51,307 nucleotides of DNA from Burkholderiales bacterium (GTDB lineage Bacteria > Pseudomonadota > Gammaproteobacteria > Burkholderiales > SG8-41): NCBI GenBank assembly GCA_019751125.1, contig JAIENU010000154.1, positions 1 through 51,307 of the forward strand, given 5' to 3'. Shown piece after piece: positions 25,190-33,991 of the stretch. The notes beneath the pieces were generated by a model. It had not been told where the DNA came from. It was given only the letters and a program-made list of their open reading frames with translations, and made no database searches. Made by a program: the position numbers and the translations under genes. Position 1 is the first letter of the stretch; each line of letters starts with the position of its first letter.

Positions 25190-25915
25190 TTAATTTACCG
25201 CTAAGGAAAAGCGGCCACCGGCATCAAGCTCGGCCAGGACTTCGAGTTCGGCCGTCGTTGCAGCATCGGCGGCCTGTGCTGCCGTGGCATCAAAACCGAA
25301 CCCGGTCTTTTGTGCGATGGCTTCGGGCGTGGTCGCCGGGTTGTAACGCGTCAGCCTGAAACGTGAGCCGGCGGCGGGTTCGCGTTCAAATACCGCCAGC
25401 GGCGTTACCAGCGCGGTCATGTTGCCGGATGCGGTGACAAAATCGAGTTTATCGACCAGTGCGCGCGGGCTGTGGTCGGTGCGCCAGGTGACCACGCGTT
25501 TTGCGGTGGGCAGCATCACTGCCGCGCCGCCGCCGCCGGGCAGGCGCACCTTCGGGTTTTCCCAGGAGCCTATGGCCGAGACATTGGTGCGGCCTTCGGC
25601 ATCGATCTGCGCGCAGCCGAGGAACACCAGGTCGAGTCCGCCGCGCGCGCAAAGGTCGTAGAAATCCTGATTGGCAAAAATCGCCGGCGAACCGTGGACG
25701 ATGGCCGGGTCGCTGCTCGACAGCGGTATGTGCACCGGCTGCGGCTCGACGCCACCGGCGACGTTGATATAGGTGAAGCTGAAATCGTAAACACGCTTGG
25801 CGAGCAGGCAGGAGAGCATCGGCAGCGTCGAGTTGACGCCGCTGAAGGTGATTTCGTTGGCGCGGATCTGCCGCGCGAGGTGGATCACGACAAAGCTGAA
25901 GGCGGTCCAGTTCAT
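25190..25915 (-). CDS. CoA-transferase subunit beta (GctB-like)
   Basis: A 241-residue small subunit of a two-subunit CoA-transferase of the glutaconate family. Typical segments are LVFLGCAQIDAEGRTNVSAIG, the glycine loop RLPGGGGAA and the late YNPATTPEAIAQKTGFGFD. At the position where Acidaminococcus GctB has its catalytic Glu (VESGL), this protein appears to read VAGG, so the transferase nucleophile may be missing, as in the IpdAB hydrolases. This alignment was done by eye. It is last in an operon with the EamA transporter 10 bp upstream, while its alpha partner is 1.4 kb away. Confidence 0.85.
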   Translation of the reverse strand: MNWTAFSFVVIHLARQIRANEITFSGVNSTLPMLSCLLAKRVYDFSFTYINVAGGVEPQPVHIPLSSSDPAIVHGSPAIFANQDFYDLCARGGLDLVFLGCAQIDAEGRTNVSAIGSWENPKVRLPGGGGAAVMLPTAKRVVTWRTDHSPRALVDKLDFVTASGNMTALVTPLAVFEREPAAGSRFRLTRYNPATTPEAIAQKTGFGFDATAAQAADAATTAELEVLAELDAGGRFSLAVN

Positions 25916-25924
25916 GGTGTGCCC

Positions 25925-26800
25925 TTAGGTGCGGTGCGCGGCGAGCCAGGCTACCGCGGCAACGGTGATGATCGCACCGCAGACCATCTGCGGCCGCAGT
26001 GTTTCTTCGCGCAGGAACAGCGCGCTGCCGAGCACGGTGACCAGCGGATAGGCGGCGATGATCGGCGCCACCGTCGAGACCGGGGCCTGGGCAAGTGCGC
26101 CATACATCAGCACCATGGCTGCGCCATTGATGATGCCGGTGGCGATGAACCAGCGTTTGCCCGCTGCACTGGCCTGGCGCCGGCCGCCGCTGCGCGCATG
26201 GGCGGCGCCGAACACCGCGGCCGAGGACACCAGATAACCGATCAGGCTGGCGGCAAAGGGATTGGCCCAGACCAGCAGCCCGGCCTTGGCGCCGGTCTGT
26301 GCGAGGCCGCGCAGCAGCGCGCCACCCACCGGCCACAGCAGGGCGCGGCCGTGCAGGGCATGGAGTGACAGGCCGGGTTGCCAGGAGAGCAGGGCAACAC
26401 CGGCGGCCACTCCGAGCGCGGCAACCGCCACCTGTGCCGGCACCTGTTCGCCGAGCAGCAATGCCGCGGCGAGGATTGCGAACAGCGGCGCGGTGCCGGA
26501 GATCGCACTGGTCATCGTGGGCCCGAGCAGTTCGTTGCTGCGGAAGGTGATCAGCGTGACCATCGCCGGATAGAACAGGCCCACCGCGGCGAAGATCAGC
26601 GCGGCATCGAGATTGAATGTCGCAGCATCAACCGTGAACGGCGCGCTGATCACGAACAGCAGTGTTGCTGTCGGCACGCTGATCGCAGCGCCGGTGCGCG
26701 CATCGGCATCACGCAGGCCCAGCCGCGAACTGATCATGCCGGCGCCGAAGCAGACCGTGCCGAGGATCGCGAGCAGGATGGGCGTATTTATGTAAGCCAT
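25925..26800 (-). CDS. EamA/DMT family transporter
   Basis: A 291-residue inner-membrane protein with about ten hydrophobic helices in two repeated EamA halves, as in drug/metabolite exporters. The ATG at 26798-26800 lies inside an AT-rich dispersed element (the ATGG of its core), and the glycosylase stop is only 4 bp upstream, so translation is probably coupled. Substrate is unknown. Its place between the two CoA-transferase subunits suggests export or import of a related metabolite, but this is inference. Confidence 0.88.
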   Translation of the reverse strand: MAYINTPILLAILGTVCFGAGMISSRLGLRDADARTGAAISVPTATLLFVISAPFTVDAATFNLDAALIFAAVGLFYPAMVTLITFRSNELLGPTMTSAISGTAPLFAILAAALLLGEQVPAQVAVAALGVAAGVALLSWQPGLSLHALHGRALLWPVGGALLRGLAQTGAKAGLLVWANPFAASLIGYLVSSAAVFGAAHARSGGRRQASAAGKRWFIATGIINGAAMVLMYGALAQAPVSTVAPIIAAYPLVTVLGSALFLREETLRPQMVCGAIITVAAVAWLAAHRT

Positions 26801-26822
26801 TGTTTTATTGAATAATTTTTCT
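26788..26822 (-). repeat. AT-rich dispersed element, copy 4
   Basis: The minus strand reads TTCAATAAAACAATGGCTTA. This copy spans the end of the glycosylase gene (last codons encode KIIQ and stop) and the start codon of the EamA gene, so the element has been absorbed into coding sequence at both sides. Confidence 0.75.
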
Positions 26823-27335
26823 TATTGCGCGATGCCACTCGCGGCGCTTGTCACCGAGACTGCGTGCCGCGTGCGCCGGGCTGGTCGAAGGCAGGCGGGT
26901 CAGGCGCAGCGCGCCAGGCTCGAGGCCGGGTGACACATGGCGCAGGAAATAACGTTCGGCGGTGGCGCCGTTGAACAGTACGTCTTTGATTTGCGGATGC
27001 CGCAGCAGAAACCCCTGCAGGTCGTTGACGATGATCGAGCCCGCATCGATCGCTGCATCGAGGCTGCCGGGACGTATGCAGGCCGCGAGCACGTCCCACA
27101 GCGCGATGCCGCCTGCGCGTAATGCGGCGATGCGTTTTGCATACGGTGCATCGTGCGCGATGCCGAGGTGGTCACCGAGGATGCGCCAGAAGGCGTTACG
27201 CGGATGGGCGTAATACTCGCCGGCACGCAGCGATTCGACGCCGGGCATGCTGCCGAGGATCAGCAGGCGGGCGTTGTTGCCGGCCACCGGCGGAAAGCTG
27301 TGGATGGTGTTCACGACCTGTCCTGGCGTGCGCAT
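26805..27335 (-). CDS. DNA-deoxyinosine (hypoxanthine) glycosylase, UDG superfamily
   Basis: A 176-residue DNA repair enzyme that removes deaminated adenine (hypoxanthine) from DNA. The N-terminus NTIHSFPPVAGNNARLLILGSMPG followed by YYAHPRNAFWRILG is the signature of the hypoxanthine-DNA glycosylase branch of uracil-DNA glycosylases. The C-terminal LPSTSPAHA carries the second motif. It overlaps the end of the CoA-transferase alpha gene by 25 nt, so it is expressed from that operon although its function seems unrelated. Confidence 0.9.
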   Translation of the reverse strand: MRTPGQVVNTIHSFPPVAGNNARLLILGSMPGVESLRAGEYYAHPRNAFWRILGDHLGIAHDAPYAKRIAALRAGGIALWDVLAACIRPGSLDAAIDAGSIIVNDLQGFLLRHPQIKDVLFNGATAERYFLRHVSPGLEPGALRLTRLPSTSPAHAARSLGDKRREWHRAIRKIIQ

Positions 27336-28138
27336 TCCGGTGCTGCGGCGAGGTGTTCCTCGAGGATGCCCGGTGCATCCTGCATGTAGCGCTCGACCGC
27401 GGGATAGTCGATTTCATAATCGGGATGCATCGAGCCCGGCCAGCCACCGCGCGGCACGATGGCCGCGGCTTCGACCAGGAAGCCCGGCACCAGCGTCAGC
27501 TCGGGCTGGGCGGCGAGGCGTTCGGTGGGCACCAGTTTTTCGGCGGTGACCAGCACACGCTTCGCGGCGCGGGTCAGCGGATGGTCCCAGAACGGCGAGC
27601 CGTAGACGCGGGCATTGCCCTGTTCGTCGATTTCGGCGGCGTGGATCACCGCGACATCGGGATGGATCGCCGGAATCACATACACATCCCTGCCGCTGCC
27701 ATAGGGGTCACGCACGGTCTGCCACCGGTTGACGCGGGCGAGTTCGCTGCCGTGGACGCCGGCCACCGGCTGGAAGGGAATACCGTAGGAGGCTGCACGC
27801 AGCCCCGAGACCAAGGTGATTCAGGCGTGTTCTTCGAGCGCGGCCTCGCGGTTCTCGATGGCCTTGCGGTACCAGCGCGCCAGGCCGAAGTTGCCTTCCA
27901 TCGCAACGATGCCGGCGCGCACCTTGCTTACTGCGCCGGCGCGGCACAAAAGATCGAGGTCGTAGCCGGGGGAAGGCTTGATGATTTCCAGGTTGCGGCG
28001 ATGCTGGCGGGCCAGTTCGCGCACCAGCGCGAAGGGACCGCGATGCAGAAACACGCCGCCCAGGCCGAGCGCCGCGCCGTCAGGGATGCGCGCGGCAAGT
28101 TCGCTGAGGCTGATGATTTTCGAGGGGCTGGCGGCCAT
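27311..28138 (-). pseudogene. CoA-transferase subunit alpha (GctA-like), interrupted by in-frame TGA
   Basis: A 275-codon frame that matches a CoA-transferase large subunit from end to end, except for a TGA at 27821-27823 in the same frame. Before it: ALGLGGVFLHRGPFALVRELARQ and GYDLDLLCRAGAVSKVRAGIVAMEG, ending EEHA. After it: ITLVSGLRAASYGIPFQPVAGVHGSE, the NARVYGSPFWDH segment and a normal C-terminus. The start at 28138 has GGAG 8 bp upstream. It could be a pseudogene, a sequencing error, a split two-chain protein (TTG 27814 could restart but has no ribosome-binding site), or readthrough. A small hairpin lies 17 nt after the TGA. Confidence 0.8.
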
Positions 28139-28295
28139 GGTGGTCTCCGCGATTATGGAAGGCATTGTTGACGCCGGTTTGAAGTTGATTTTACACGCGG
28201 CCAGCATTCGGACTTGCGGAGGTGGATGCCGCGCATGCGGTGCGATAATCGGCCTCCCTGAACCGCCACCAAAAACCTCAGAGCGAATCCCCGTC

Positions 28296-29225
28296 ATGAA
28301 CACCGCATCAATCCAACACTCCGAATATTGGGTGCAAAAAACCGTGGCCAATGCAGCCACGGTCAAACTTTATGTCTATCGCAAGTATCGCCAGCAGGCT
28401 GCCGGCAGTGCAGCGCCGGTGCTGTTCCTGGTGCACGGCTCCTCGGCCTCGGGCCGCAACAGTTTCGACCTGCAGGTGCCAGGGCGTGACGATTACTCGC
28501 TGATGAATCATTTTGCCGCGCTGGGCTACGACGTGTGGACCATGGACCACGAAGGCTACGGCCGCTCCGACCGCACCGACAGCCATTCCGGCATTGCCTC
28601 CGGTGCCGAGGACCTGGCCGCGGCGATGGCACTGGTCGAGCGCGAAACCGGGCAGCGTGAAGTGTTCATGTATGGCGGTTCTTCCGGCGCGCTGCGTGCC
28701 GCGCTCTACGCGCAGAAAAATCCGGGCCGGGTGCGCCGGCTGATGGTGTCGGCGCTGGTCTATACCGGTGCCGGATCACCGACGCTGGCCAAGCGCCGCG
28801 AGAAGGTCGAGGAATACCGTAAAAATCCGCGGCGCAAGGTTGACGTTGACTTCGTGCGTAGCATGTTCACCCGCGACAAGCCGGGCACCTCGGAGATGAT
28901 CGCTGCCGATGCACTGGCTGCGGCCGAACTCGCGCTCGGCGATTCGGTGCCCAACGGCACCTACCTCGACATGTGCGCGCATCTGCCGGTGCTCGATCCG
29001 CTGCAGATTGCTTGTCCGGTCTGCATCATTCGCGGAGAATACGACGGCATCGCCGCCGAGCCCGACCTGCTTGATTTTTTCGGCAAGCTGCCGAGCAAGG
29101 ACAAGCAGTTCGTGTTCGTTTCGGGGCTGGCCCATGCCGCGACGCTGGGCATCAATCGCCACAAGTTCTGGCATGCCATGGAGTCCTTCATGAACATGCC
29201 GGCTAATCGCGCGCTGGTGGCCTGA
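28296..29225 (+). CDS. alpha/beta hydrolase
   Basis: A 309-residue hydrolase with oxyanion region LFLVHGSSASG, MDHEGYGRSDR, nucleophile Ser in YGGSSGA, acid Asp in RGEYDGIA and His in SGLAHAATLG. No signal peptide is seen, so it is cytoplasmic. It could hydrolyse an ester or act as a C-C bond hydrolase. ATG 28296 is preferred over the long upstream in-frame extension, which reads antisense to the divergent CoA-transferase. It is the first of six same-strand genes ending at 34990, and a Bug gene follows after 42 bp. Confidence 0.88.
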   Translation: MNTASIQHSEYWVQKTVANAATVKLYVYRKYRQQAAGSAAPVLFLVHGSSASGRNSFDLQVPGRDDYSLMNHFAALGYDVWTMDHEGYGRSDRTDSHSGIASGAEDLAAAMALVERETGQREVFMYGGSSGALRAALYAQKNPGRVRRLMVSALVYTGAGSPTLAKRREKVEEYRKNPRRKVDVDFVRSMFTRDKPGTSEMIAADALAAAELALGDSVPNGTYLDMCAHLPVLDPLQIACPVCIIRGEYDGIAAEPDLLDFFGKLPSKDKQFVFVSGLAHAATLGINRHKFWHAMESFMNMPANRALVA

Positions 29226-29267
29226 GCCGTCAATAAAACAAAAAAGAGAAACACGGAGGAGATCGCG

Positions 29268-30236
29268 GTGAATCGTCATCTGATGGCCGTGTTGTGCGGC
29301 TTGCTGGCTTCATCTGGGCTGGCGCAGGCGCAGGGCCTGAACTATCCCAACCGACCCGTGCGCATGCTGGTCGCGGTACCGCCCGGAGGTCCGGCAGACA
29401 CGCTGGCGCGTCTGGTGGGGCCGCATCTGAACAGTGCGATGGGACAGACCGTGGTCATCGACAACCGGGCCGGCGCCAATGGTGGCATCGCCTACGAAAC
29501 CACGGCCCGCGCCGCGCCCGACGGCTACACCTTTGTGCTGGTTGCTGCGGGCGTCGCGATCAACCCCAGCCTGTACCGCAACGTGCCCTACCATCCGGTC
29601 AAGGATTTTGCGCCGATCACGCTGGGCATCACCGTGCCCAACATCCTCGTTGTGCATCCTTCGGTGCAGGCGAAGTCGGTGGCCGAGCTGGTGGCGGCGA
29701 TCAAGGCGAAGCAGGGCGGTTTTTCATTTGCTTCCGCCGGCAACGGCACTTCCGGCCATCTCGCGCTGGAGCTGTTCCGCCTGTCCACCGGACTGTCCTT
29801 TGTACATGTGCCGTACAAGGGTGGCGGCCCGGCGTTGCAGGAGACGGTCGCGGGCCAGGTGCAGGCGCTGTTCAGCATCGCGCTCGCAGCAACTCCACAG
29901 GTCAAGGCCGGCAAGGTGCGTGCACTGGCGATCACCAGCGCCCAGCGTTCGCCAGTGGCGCCGGAACTGCCGACCGTGGCCGAGTCCGGTTATCCCGGTT
30001 TTGAAGTCATCGGCTGGTTCGGCTGGCTGGCGCCGGCGGGCACTGCGAAGCCCGTCGTCGGCAAGCTCAACCAGGAACTGGTGAAGGCGCTCTCAGTGCC
30101 CGAGGTCAAGGACCGGCTGCTCAGCCTGGCGACGGTGCCGGTGGGCGACAAGCCGGAGGAATTCGGCGCCTTCATCCGCAGCGAATACGAGAAGTGGGGC
30201 AAGGTCATCAAAGCGGCAAAAATCGAAATCCAGTAA
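29268..30236 (+). CDS. Bug/TctC family periplasmic solute-binding protein (4)
   Basis: A 322-residue Bug protein. The GTG start at 29268 has GGAGGAG at 29256-29262. The signal peptide ends near LAQAQ-GL. Motifs: YPNRPVRMLVAVPPGG, PADTLARLVG, VVIDNRAGANGG, HVPYKGGGP, GWFGWLAPAG. Lying between a hydrolase and an LVIVD protein in one apparent operon, it probably supplies the substrate that these enzymes degrade. Confidence 0.92.
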   Translation: MNRHLMAVLCGLLASSGLAQAQGLNYPNRPVRMLVAVPPGGPADTLARLVGPHLNSAMGQTVVIDNRAGANGGIAYETTARAAPDGYTFVLVAAGVAINPSLYRNVPYHPVKDFAPITLGITVPNILVVHPSVQAKSVAELVAAIKAKQGGFSFASAGNGTSGHLALELFRLSTGLSFVHVPYKGGGPALQETVAGQVQALFSIALAATPQVKAGKVRALAITSAQRSPVAPELPTVAESGYPGFEVIGWFGWLAPAGTAKPVVGKLNQELVKALSVPEVKDRLLSLATVPVGDKPEEFGAFIRSEYEKWGKVIKAAKIEIQ

Positions 30237-30269
30237 CCATTCTGAACATCACCAAAAGCAGAGGCCATC

Positions 30270-31502
30270 ATGAGCAAATCCAAGGGTATCCGTGAAGTCG
30301 CCTACGTTGACGTCCGCGCCGGCGGCGGCGATGGCCATCAGCACAACTGCAGCGCCGGTCTCGAGCCGCTGTCCTTCACTGATTGCGCCGGCGGCGGGCA
30401 GGTGGTGGTCGAGCGCAACATTGCCTATGTCGGCAACATGCGCAATCCGCACGGCACGCTGATTTTTGATGTCAAGGATCCGAAGCATCCGAAGTTCCTG
30501 TCCGAGATCAACATGCCCCCCGGCACCCACTCGCACAAGGTGCGGGTGTCCGGCGACATCATGCTGACCAACCGCGAGGTGCTGTCGGCAAAAAACTCCA
30601 AAGGTGAAGTGCCGCCCGATGATTTTCACGGCGGCCTCGGCATCTATGACGTGTCGAACCCGGCCAAGCCCAAGCTGATCACGCTGTGGGAAACCGACGA
30701 CAAACCCGGTGTTGAATACGCCCGCGGCGTACACCGCTTCGACTTTGACGGCCGTTACGCCTATATCTCGCCGACGATGGACGGTTATCTCGGCAACATC
30801 GTGATGATTCTTGATCTGAAAGATCCGGCGAAGCCGCAGGAAGTCGGCCGCTGGTGGATGCCCGGACAACATATCGCCGGCGGCGAAACGCCGACCTGGC
30901 GCGGCGCGGCGCACAAATGCCATCACCCGCTGCGTTACGGCAACCGCCTCTACACCAGTTACTGGCACGGCGGTTTCGTGATCCTCGACATCGACGACAT
31001 GAGCAAGCCGAAGTTTGTCTCCGGACTGGACTGGAGTCCGCCTTTTCCGTGGCCGACGCACACGGCGCTGCGCATCCCGTTCAAGATCAAGAACCGTGAT
31101 TTCATGGTGGTCTCCGACGAGGATGTGGTGCGCCTGCCCGGCTGCCCGCCGCACAGCTCGGCGTTTTTCTGGATGGTCGACATCACCGACGAAAAACACC
31201 CGGCCGTGGTATCGAGTTTCCAGCTCGAGGACATTCCCGACGAACAACAGCCCTATGCGACAGGCTGCCACCAGCCCTGCGAAAAAGTCACCGGCACCGA
31301 AATCCCGGTGGCCTGGTTTGCCCACGGCCTGCGCATCGTTGACATCTCCAATCCGCATTCGATGAAGGAGGTGGCCTACTACGTGCCGGACGTGCCGCCG
31401 GGTTCGGAGCGCGTGCAGAGCAACGACGTCACCGTCGATGACCGCGGCCTGCTGTATCTGCTTGACCGGGTGCGTGGCCTGCACATTCTCGAACGTACTT
31501 GA
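30270..31502 (+). CDS. LVIVD-repeat (beta-propeller) protein
   Basis: A 410-residue protein built from LVIVD-type repeats such as LGIYDVSNPAKPKLITLWE, VMILDLKDPAKPQEVG, FVILDIDDMSKPKFVSG and LRIVDISNPHSMKEVAYY, expected to fold as a beta-propeller. There is no signal peptide. Clustered His/Cys sites (GHQHNCSAG near the N-terminus, CHHPL, GCPPHSS and GCHQPCEK) suggest metal binding, possibly catalytic. Function is unknown. Genomic neighbours (Bug, lyase, dehydrogenase) point to organic-acid catabolism. AGAGG precedes ATG 30270. Confidence 0.88.
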   Translation: MSKSKGIREVAYVDVRAGGGDGHQHNCSAGLEPLSFTDCAGGGQVVVERNIAYVGNMRNPHGTLIFDVKDPKHPKFLSEINMPPGTHSHKVRVSGDIMLTNREVLSAKNSKGEVPPDDFHGGLGIYDVSNPAKPKLITLWETDDKPGVEYARGVHRFDFDGRYAYISPTMDGYLGNIVMILDLKDPAKPQEVGRWWMPGQHIAGGETPTWRGAAHKCHHPLRYGNRLYTSYWHGGFVILDIDDMSKPKFVSGLDWSPPFPWPTHTALRIPFKIKNRDFMVVSDEDVVRLPGCPPHSSAFFWMVDITDEKHPAVVSSFQLEDIPDEQQPYATGCHQPCEKVTGTEIPVAWFAHGLRIVDISNPHSMKEVAYYVPDVPPGSERVQSNDVTVDDRGLLYLLDRVRGLHILERT

Positions 31503-31531
31503 TTGAATTGAATCGAAGCGAAAGGAAAGAC

Positions 31532-32896
31532 ATGGCCTCCGGCGTATTTGACGACATCCTGATCCAGCACCTGTGGAGCACCGAAGAGTTCCGCAACATC
31601 TTCAATGACCACAACCGTCTGCAGAAGTGGTACGACTACGAGGCGGCCTTTGCGCTGGAGCAGGGCGAGCTGGGGATCATCCCGAAGGAGGCTGCTGCGG
31701 ATATCGCCGCCAACTGCAAGATCTCGAAAATCGACGTCAATGCAGTGGCGGCTGAAATCCGCCGCATCAAGCATCCGCTGGTGCCGGCGGTGAAAGCGGT
31801 GCAGCAGCTGTGCAAGGGCAACCACGGCGAATACATCCACTTCGGCCCGACCACGCAGGATGTGCTCGACACCTCGGTGATGCTGCAGATCAAGGACGCG
31901 CATGCGCTGTACCTGCGCGACATGAAGGCCATCGGCCAGGCGCTGGTGAAGCTGTGCGAGCAGCATCGCGATACGCCTATGGTCGGGCGCTCGCACGGCG
32001 TGCAGGCGCTGCCGATCACCTTCGGCCACAAGGCAGCCATCTGGCTCTCGGAAATGGGCCGCAACTACGAGCGGCTGCGCCAGCTCGAGCCTCGGGTGTT
32101 TGTCGGCGGCATGGTCGGCGCGGTCGGCACCCAGGCTTCCTTCGGCCCGAAGGCCAAGGAACTGGAGCAGCGGCTGATGAAGCGCCTCGGCCTTGGTGTC
32201 GCCGACATCAACTGGCAGCCGGCGCGTGACCGTTTTGCCGAATACGTCAATGTGCTGGGGCTGATCAGCGCGACGCTGGCAAAGATCGCCAACGAGATCA
32301 TCAACCTCGAACACACCGAGATCGGCGAGCTTTACGAGCCGTTCAGCGCGGGCAAGGTTGGCTCCTCGACGATGCCGCACAAGCGCAATCCCTCGAGCTG
32401 CGAGGCGGTGGTCGGTGCCAGCCGCGCGGTGCGTTACAACGTGGCCTATATGCTCGAGTCGATGCTGATCGAGCACGAGCGCGACGGCTCGGCCTGGCGC
32501 GGCGAGTGGAAGGCGCTGCCCGAGTCCTGCCTGATCGTCGGCGGCATGCTGTCGATCATGAAATACGTGCTCTCCGGGCTGCATGTCGACGCCGCCCGGA
32601 TGCGCCAGAACCTCGACAGCCTCGGCGGCTTCCTGCTCTCGGAGCGGGTGATGTTCGAGCTCTCGGAAAAAGTCGGCAAACAGACCGCGCACGACCTGGT
32701 CTATGAAGCCTCAATGCATGGCATTGAAAACAATGTCTCATTCGAGGACGCGCTGATGCAGAACGCGCAGGTGAAGCAGGCGATGAGTGCGGCGGAACTC
32801 AAGGCCGTGCTGGATCCGACGACCTATGTCGGACGCGCACCGGAGATTGTTGACGAGGTGCTGGCGCAACAGCGGGCGAAGGGTTGGTTGAATTGA
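31532..32896 (+). CDS. adenylosuccinate lyase family / class II fumarase-like lyase (PcaB-like)
   Basis: A 454-residue enzyme of the aspartase/fumarase superfamily. It has the signature GSSTMPHKRNP, a TTQDVLDTS segment (second conserved region) and VGRSHGVQALPITFG (first region), all in normal order. The superfamily removes fumarate or cycloisomerises carboxymuconate. The length and tone are closest to 3-carboxy-cis,cis-muconate cycloisomerase (PcaB) type enzymes, but a housekeeping purB is unlikely in this catabolic setting. ATG 31532 follows AAAGGA. The reaction is not fixed by sequence alone. Confidence 0.88.
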   Translation: MASGVFDDILIQHLWSTEEFRNIFNDHNRLQKWYDYEAAFALEQGELGIIPKEAAADIAANCKISKIDVNAVAAEIRRIKHPLVPAVKAVQQLCKGNHGEYIHFGPTTQDVLDTSVMLQIKDAHALYLRDMKAIGQALVKLCEQHRDTPMVGRSHGVQALPITFGHKAAIWLSEMGRNYERLRQLEPRVFVGGMVGAVGTQASFGPKAKELEQRLMKRLGLGVADINWQPARDRFAEYVNVLGLISATLAKIANEIINLEHTEIGELYEPFSAGKVGSSTMPHKRNPSSCEAVVGASRAVRYNVAYMLESMLIEHERDGSAWRGEWKALPESCLIVGGMLSIMKYVLSGLHVDAARMRQNLDSLGGFLLSERVMFELSEKVGKQTAHDLVYEASMHGIENNVSFEDALMQNAQVKQAMSAAELKAVLDPTTYVGRAPEIVDEVLAQQRAKGWLN

Positions 32897-32906
32897 GGGG
32901 CGGTTG

Positions 32907-32945
32907 AATTTATTTATCAATAAAAACAATGGTTTAGGATATATC
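32907..32945 (+). repeat. AT-rich dispersed element, copy 5
   Basis: ATCAATAAAAACAATGGTTT occupies the gap between the lyase stop and the dehydrogenase ATG at 32947, in the same orientation as the genes. The ATG in the core is followed directly by GTT TAG and so cannot start a protein. Confidence 0.72.
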
Positions 32946-32946
32946 C

Positions 32947-33927
32947 ATGAAAGTAACGATACTCGACGACTACCAGAACGTGATCCGCAGCCTCGACTGC
33001 TTCAGCAAGTTGAAGGGGCATGAAGTAACGGTGTGGAACGACCACAGCAAGGATGTTGACGTGCTCGCCGAGCGCCTGAAGGACACCGAGGCGCTGGTGC
33101 TGATCCGCGAGCGCACGCCGATCCGCGCGCCGCTGATCGCACGCCTGCCCAAGCTGAGGCTGATCAGCCACCACAGCGTTTATCCGCACATCGACCTCGA
33201 CGCCTGCACCCAACACGGCGTGCTGTTGTGCACCAGCCTGCATCCGGGCCAGCCTTCGCATGCCACGGCCGAGCTGACCTGGGGCCTGATCATCGCCGCG
33301 ATGCGCCACATTCCGCAGGAAGTCGCGGCACTGAAGGCGGGGCGCTGGCAGTCCACCGTCGGCTCCGGCCTGCGCGGCAAGACGCTGGGCATCTTCAGCT
33401 ACGGCCGCATCGGTGCCGTGATCGCCGGCTACGGCAAGGCTTTCGGCATGAAGGTGCTGGTGTGGGGGCGCGAAGGCTCGCTGGAGCGCGCACGTGCCGA
33501 CGGTTATGCCACCGCGCCGAGCAAGGAGGCGTTTTTCGAAACCTGCGACGTGATCTCGCTGCACCTGCGGCTGATCGACGCCACCCGCGGCATCGTCACT
33601 GCGGCCGACCTCGCGCGGATGAAACCGACATCGCTGATCGTCAATACCAGCCGCGCCGGGCTGATTGCGCCGGGGGTGCTGGAGGCGGCACTGAAGGCGG
33701 GACGGCCTGGCATGGCGGCGGTAGACGTGTTCGAGGAAGAGCCGGTGCTCGGCGGCAACCATCCGCTGCTGAAGCTCGACAATGCGCTGTGCACGCCGCA
33801 TATCGGTTATGTCGAGCGCAACGGCTACGAACGCATCTTCGGCAACATCTTCGATCAGATTACGGCCTATGCTTCGGGTGAGCCGATCAACATGGTCAAC
33901 CCCGAGGCGCTTAAGACGGCAAAATAA
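32947..33927 (+). CDS. D-isomer-specific 2-hydroxyacid dehydrogenase family protein
   Basis: A 326-residue NAD-dependent dehydrogenase. The Rossmann motif is [25 protein letters not shown], and catalytic Arg (NTSRAGLI), Glu (FEEEPVLGG) and His (TPHIGYVE) are in place. It is of the phosphoglycerate-dehydrogenase-like type without a regulatory ACT domain. It interconverts a 2-hydroxyacid and 2-oxoacid. The substrate is probably the product of the neighbouring lyase pathway. An AT-rich element replaces a normal Shine-Dalgarno region before ATG 32947. Confidence 0.9.
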   Translation: MKVTILDDYQNVIRSLDCFSKLKGHEVTVWNDHSKDVDVLAERLKDTEALVLIRERTPIRAPLIARLPKLRLISHHSVYPHIDLDACTQHGVLLCTSLHPGQPSHATAELTWGLIIAAMRHIPQEVAALKAGRWQSTVGSGLRGKTLGIFSYGRIGAVIAGYGKAFGMKVLVWGREGSLERARADGYATAPSKEAFFETCDVISLHLRLIDATRGIVTAADLARMKPTSLIVNTSRAGLIAPGVLEAALKAGRPGMAAVDVFEEEPVLGGNHPLLKLDNALCTPHIGYVERNGYERIFGNIFDQITAYASGEPINMVNPEALKTAK

Positions 33928-33931
33928 GGGC

Positions 33932-33968
33932 ACGGCAAAAAAGCCGCGGCAAGACCGCGGCAGGCCGT
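33932..33968 (+). other. structured leader between dehydrogenase and Bug genes
   Basis: An outer ACGGC/GCCGT pair encloses an inner GCCGCGG/CCGCGGC stem with a 5-nt loop. There is no T-run, so simple termination is unlikely. It may stabilise or separate the mRNA just before the strong ribosome-binding site of the Bug gene. Confidence 0.5.
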
Positions 33969-33991
33969 CCTGCCACAACTAAGGAGGAGTG

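Noticed and set aside
29228..29245. TCAATAAAACAA before the Bug gene at 29268
   Set aside because: It matches the left part of the AT-rich element but lacks the rest of the core and the CTTAT half. It could be a decayed copy, but that cannot be supported.
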